A stretch of 64,000 bases of DNA. Origin: Tabrizicola piscis. GTDB taxonomy: Bacteria; Pseudomonadota; Alphaproteobacteria; Rhodobacterales; Rhodobacteraceae. This document shows, in pieces, positions 63,118-64,000 of the stretch; position 1 is the stretch's first letter, and every line of letters starts with the position of its first letter. A model generated the notes under the pieces. It had not been told where the DNA came from. It saw nothing but the letters and a program-made list of their open reading frames with translations, and did not search any database. The translations under genes and the position numbers were made by a program. Where the stretch lies: assembly GCF_003940805.1 (NCBI RefSeq), contig NZ_CP034328.1, forward strand, positions 1,532,001-1,596,000. The letters run 5' to 3'.

Positions 63118-64000
63118 GTGAAGCGACGGATCGAACTGGGGATGCTGTATTCACGTTCCGGCAGCTATTCGCTGATTTCCGAGGCGTGTCGGACGGGCGC
63201 GCTGGCCGCGATTGCCATGGTCAACGCGGACCCTGATCTGGACGTTGCTTTCCTGCCCGTGGAACGTGACCCGGGCGGGAACATCGATGCCTATGGCCCC
63301 CTGTGTGAAGAAATCATCCGCAACACCGGGGCGCGTCATGTGGTGGGCTGCGTGACATCGTGGAGCCGGAAAGAGGTGATCCCGACGGTGGAAAAGTACG
63401 GTGGCACGCTTTGGTACGCGGTTCCCTACGAGGGTTTTGAGGCGTCGGATCATGTCGTCTACACCCATGCCTGTCCGAACCAGCACCTGTTGCCCCTGCT
63501 TGATTGGGTGATGCCCGCGCATGGGCGGCGGGCCTATCTGACCGGATCGAACTACATCTGGGGCTGGGAGATGAACCGCCTTGCGCGTGAGCGGATCACG
63601 GCAGCGGGCGGAGAGGTCACCGGCGAACGCTATCTGCCCATCGGCTCACGCGAGGTTGGGCGGATGATCGAAGAGCTGCGCTTTGCCCGGCCCGATTTCA
63701 TCCTCAATTCGCTGATCGGGCCGTCGTCCTACGAATTTCTGGCGGCCTACCGGGCGCTTGGGGCCGAGGACGCACATTTCCGGCCGGAAACTTGCCCGGT
63801 CCTGTCCTGCAATCTGACCGAATGCGAACTGCCGGCGCTGGGTCAATCGGCCGAGGGGCTGGTATCGGCGGGGCCGTATTTCCGGGGCGTGCCGGGCTGG
63901 CCAGAGGCGGGCAACTTCGGATCGTCGCATGAGGCGGCGGCCTTTTCGGCGGTGCGCGAACTTGCGCGGCTTCTGTCGCACCGCGCGGGGGCCGAGGCGC
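63118..64000 (+). CDS. AmiC/urea-type ABC substrate-binding protein (3' end outside the window)
   Basis: No stop codon before the window end. Translation from GTG begins MKRRIELGMLYSRSGSYSLI and continues RDPGGNIDAYGPLCEE, HVVGCVTSWSRKEVIP, LTGSNYIWGWEMNR and NSLIGPSSYEFLAAYRALG. This is the periplasmic-binding-protein type I fold (Peripla_BP_5/6) of AmiC, the amide sensor of Pseudomonas, and of short-chain amide/urea ABC binding proteins. There is no signal peptide from the GTG, so a cytoplasmic AmiC-like sensor that controls an ANTAR regulator (AmiR) is favoured. The frame stays open to an ATG at 62962, but those 52 residues do not resemble the family. Confidence 0.8.
   Translation, partial: MKRRIELGMLYSRSGSYSLISEACRTGALAAIAMVNADPDLDVAFLPVERDPGGNIDAYGPLCEEIIRNTGARHVVGCVTSWSRKEVIPTVEKYGGTLWYAVPYEGFEASDHVVYTHACPNQHLLPLLDWVMPAHGRRAYLTGSNYIWGWEMNRLARERITAAGGEVTGERYLPIGSREVGRMIEELRFARPDFILNSLIGPSSYEFLAAYRALGAEDAHFRPETCPVLSCNLTECELPALGQSAEGLVSAGPYFRGVPGWPEAGNFGSSHEAAAFSAVRELARLLSHRAGAEA

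Overview
The window is a high-GC alphaproteobacterial chromosome segment, best matched to a Rhodobacteraceae genome of the Rhodobacter/Gemmobacter/Tabrizicola type. The indicators are class I lysyl-tRNA synthetase, a long-form L25 (Ctc), an FeS-type photolyase of the PhrB/CryB kind, and many GTG starts. Genes are dense and on both strands. I see no rRNA, tRNA, CRISPR array, insertion sequence or prophage.

Layout. 1-1793: the end of a MORN-repeat gene, then an AT-richer stretch with one orphan gene. 1794-8219: FeS photolyase with an SDR, a leucine leader peptide and attenuator ahead of leuA, a DUF3298-like secreted protein, and an SDR with an unknown partner. 8471-14790: the cell-shape operon mreB-mreC-mreD-mrdA-rodA plus a DUF1345 membrane protein. 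14925-22314: a GhrA-like reductase, an EamA transporter, and a four-gene catabolic cluster (glutamine-synthetase-like ligase, aldehyde dehydrogenase, iron alcohol dehydrogenase, FAD oxidoreductase) that fits gamma-glutamylation and oxidation of an amino alcohol. 22383-23882: four tandem paralogues of a tiny signal-peptide-plus-one-membrane-segment protein. 24038-31314: 2-hydroxyacid dehydrogenase, SH3 protein, CDF metal exporter, a TetR gene with an AruH/AruI-like arginine transaminase pathway, and an MFS transporter.

31607-38203: rplY, an FkbM methyltransferase, pth, a frameshifted DUF2332 gene, the YcjF/YcjX-like pair and truA. 38209-48026, all on the minus strand: an acetate module of acs, a zinc-type adenylate kinase, DUF4212, sodium:solute symporter, a cNMP/CBS/DUF294 protein, a small membrane protein, a lone receiver, and a membrane PAS-DnaQ-exonuclease fusion. 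The logic is acetate uptake, activation by Acs (which makes AMP), AMP recycling by Adk, and a linked sensory branch. 48323-53595: SulP transporter, HugZ-like protein, a large beta-helix protein and DUF4864. 53662-64000: lysK, a TerB-like protein, a dense block of palindromic repeats beside a BrnT/BrnA toxin-antitoxin pair, a Tat-exported PBP4, nadD, ettA, an AT-richer glycosyltransferase and the start of an AmiC-like binding protein.

Two genes (DUF2332 and adk) are each one base short in a C/G homopolymer, which points to consensus error as much as to real inactivation. The observations most worth following are the four-paralogue array, a 15-bp identical palindrome at three intergenic sites, the leuA attenuator, the acs promoter, and the glutamylation cluster with its upstream perfect inverted repeat.
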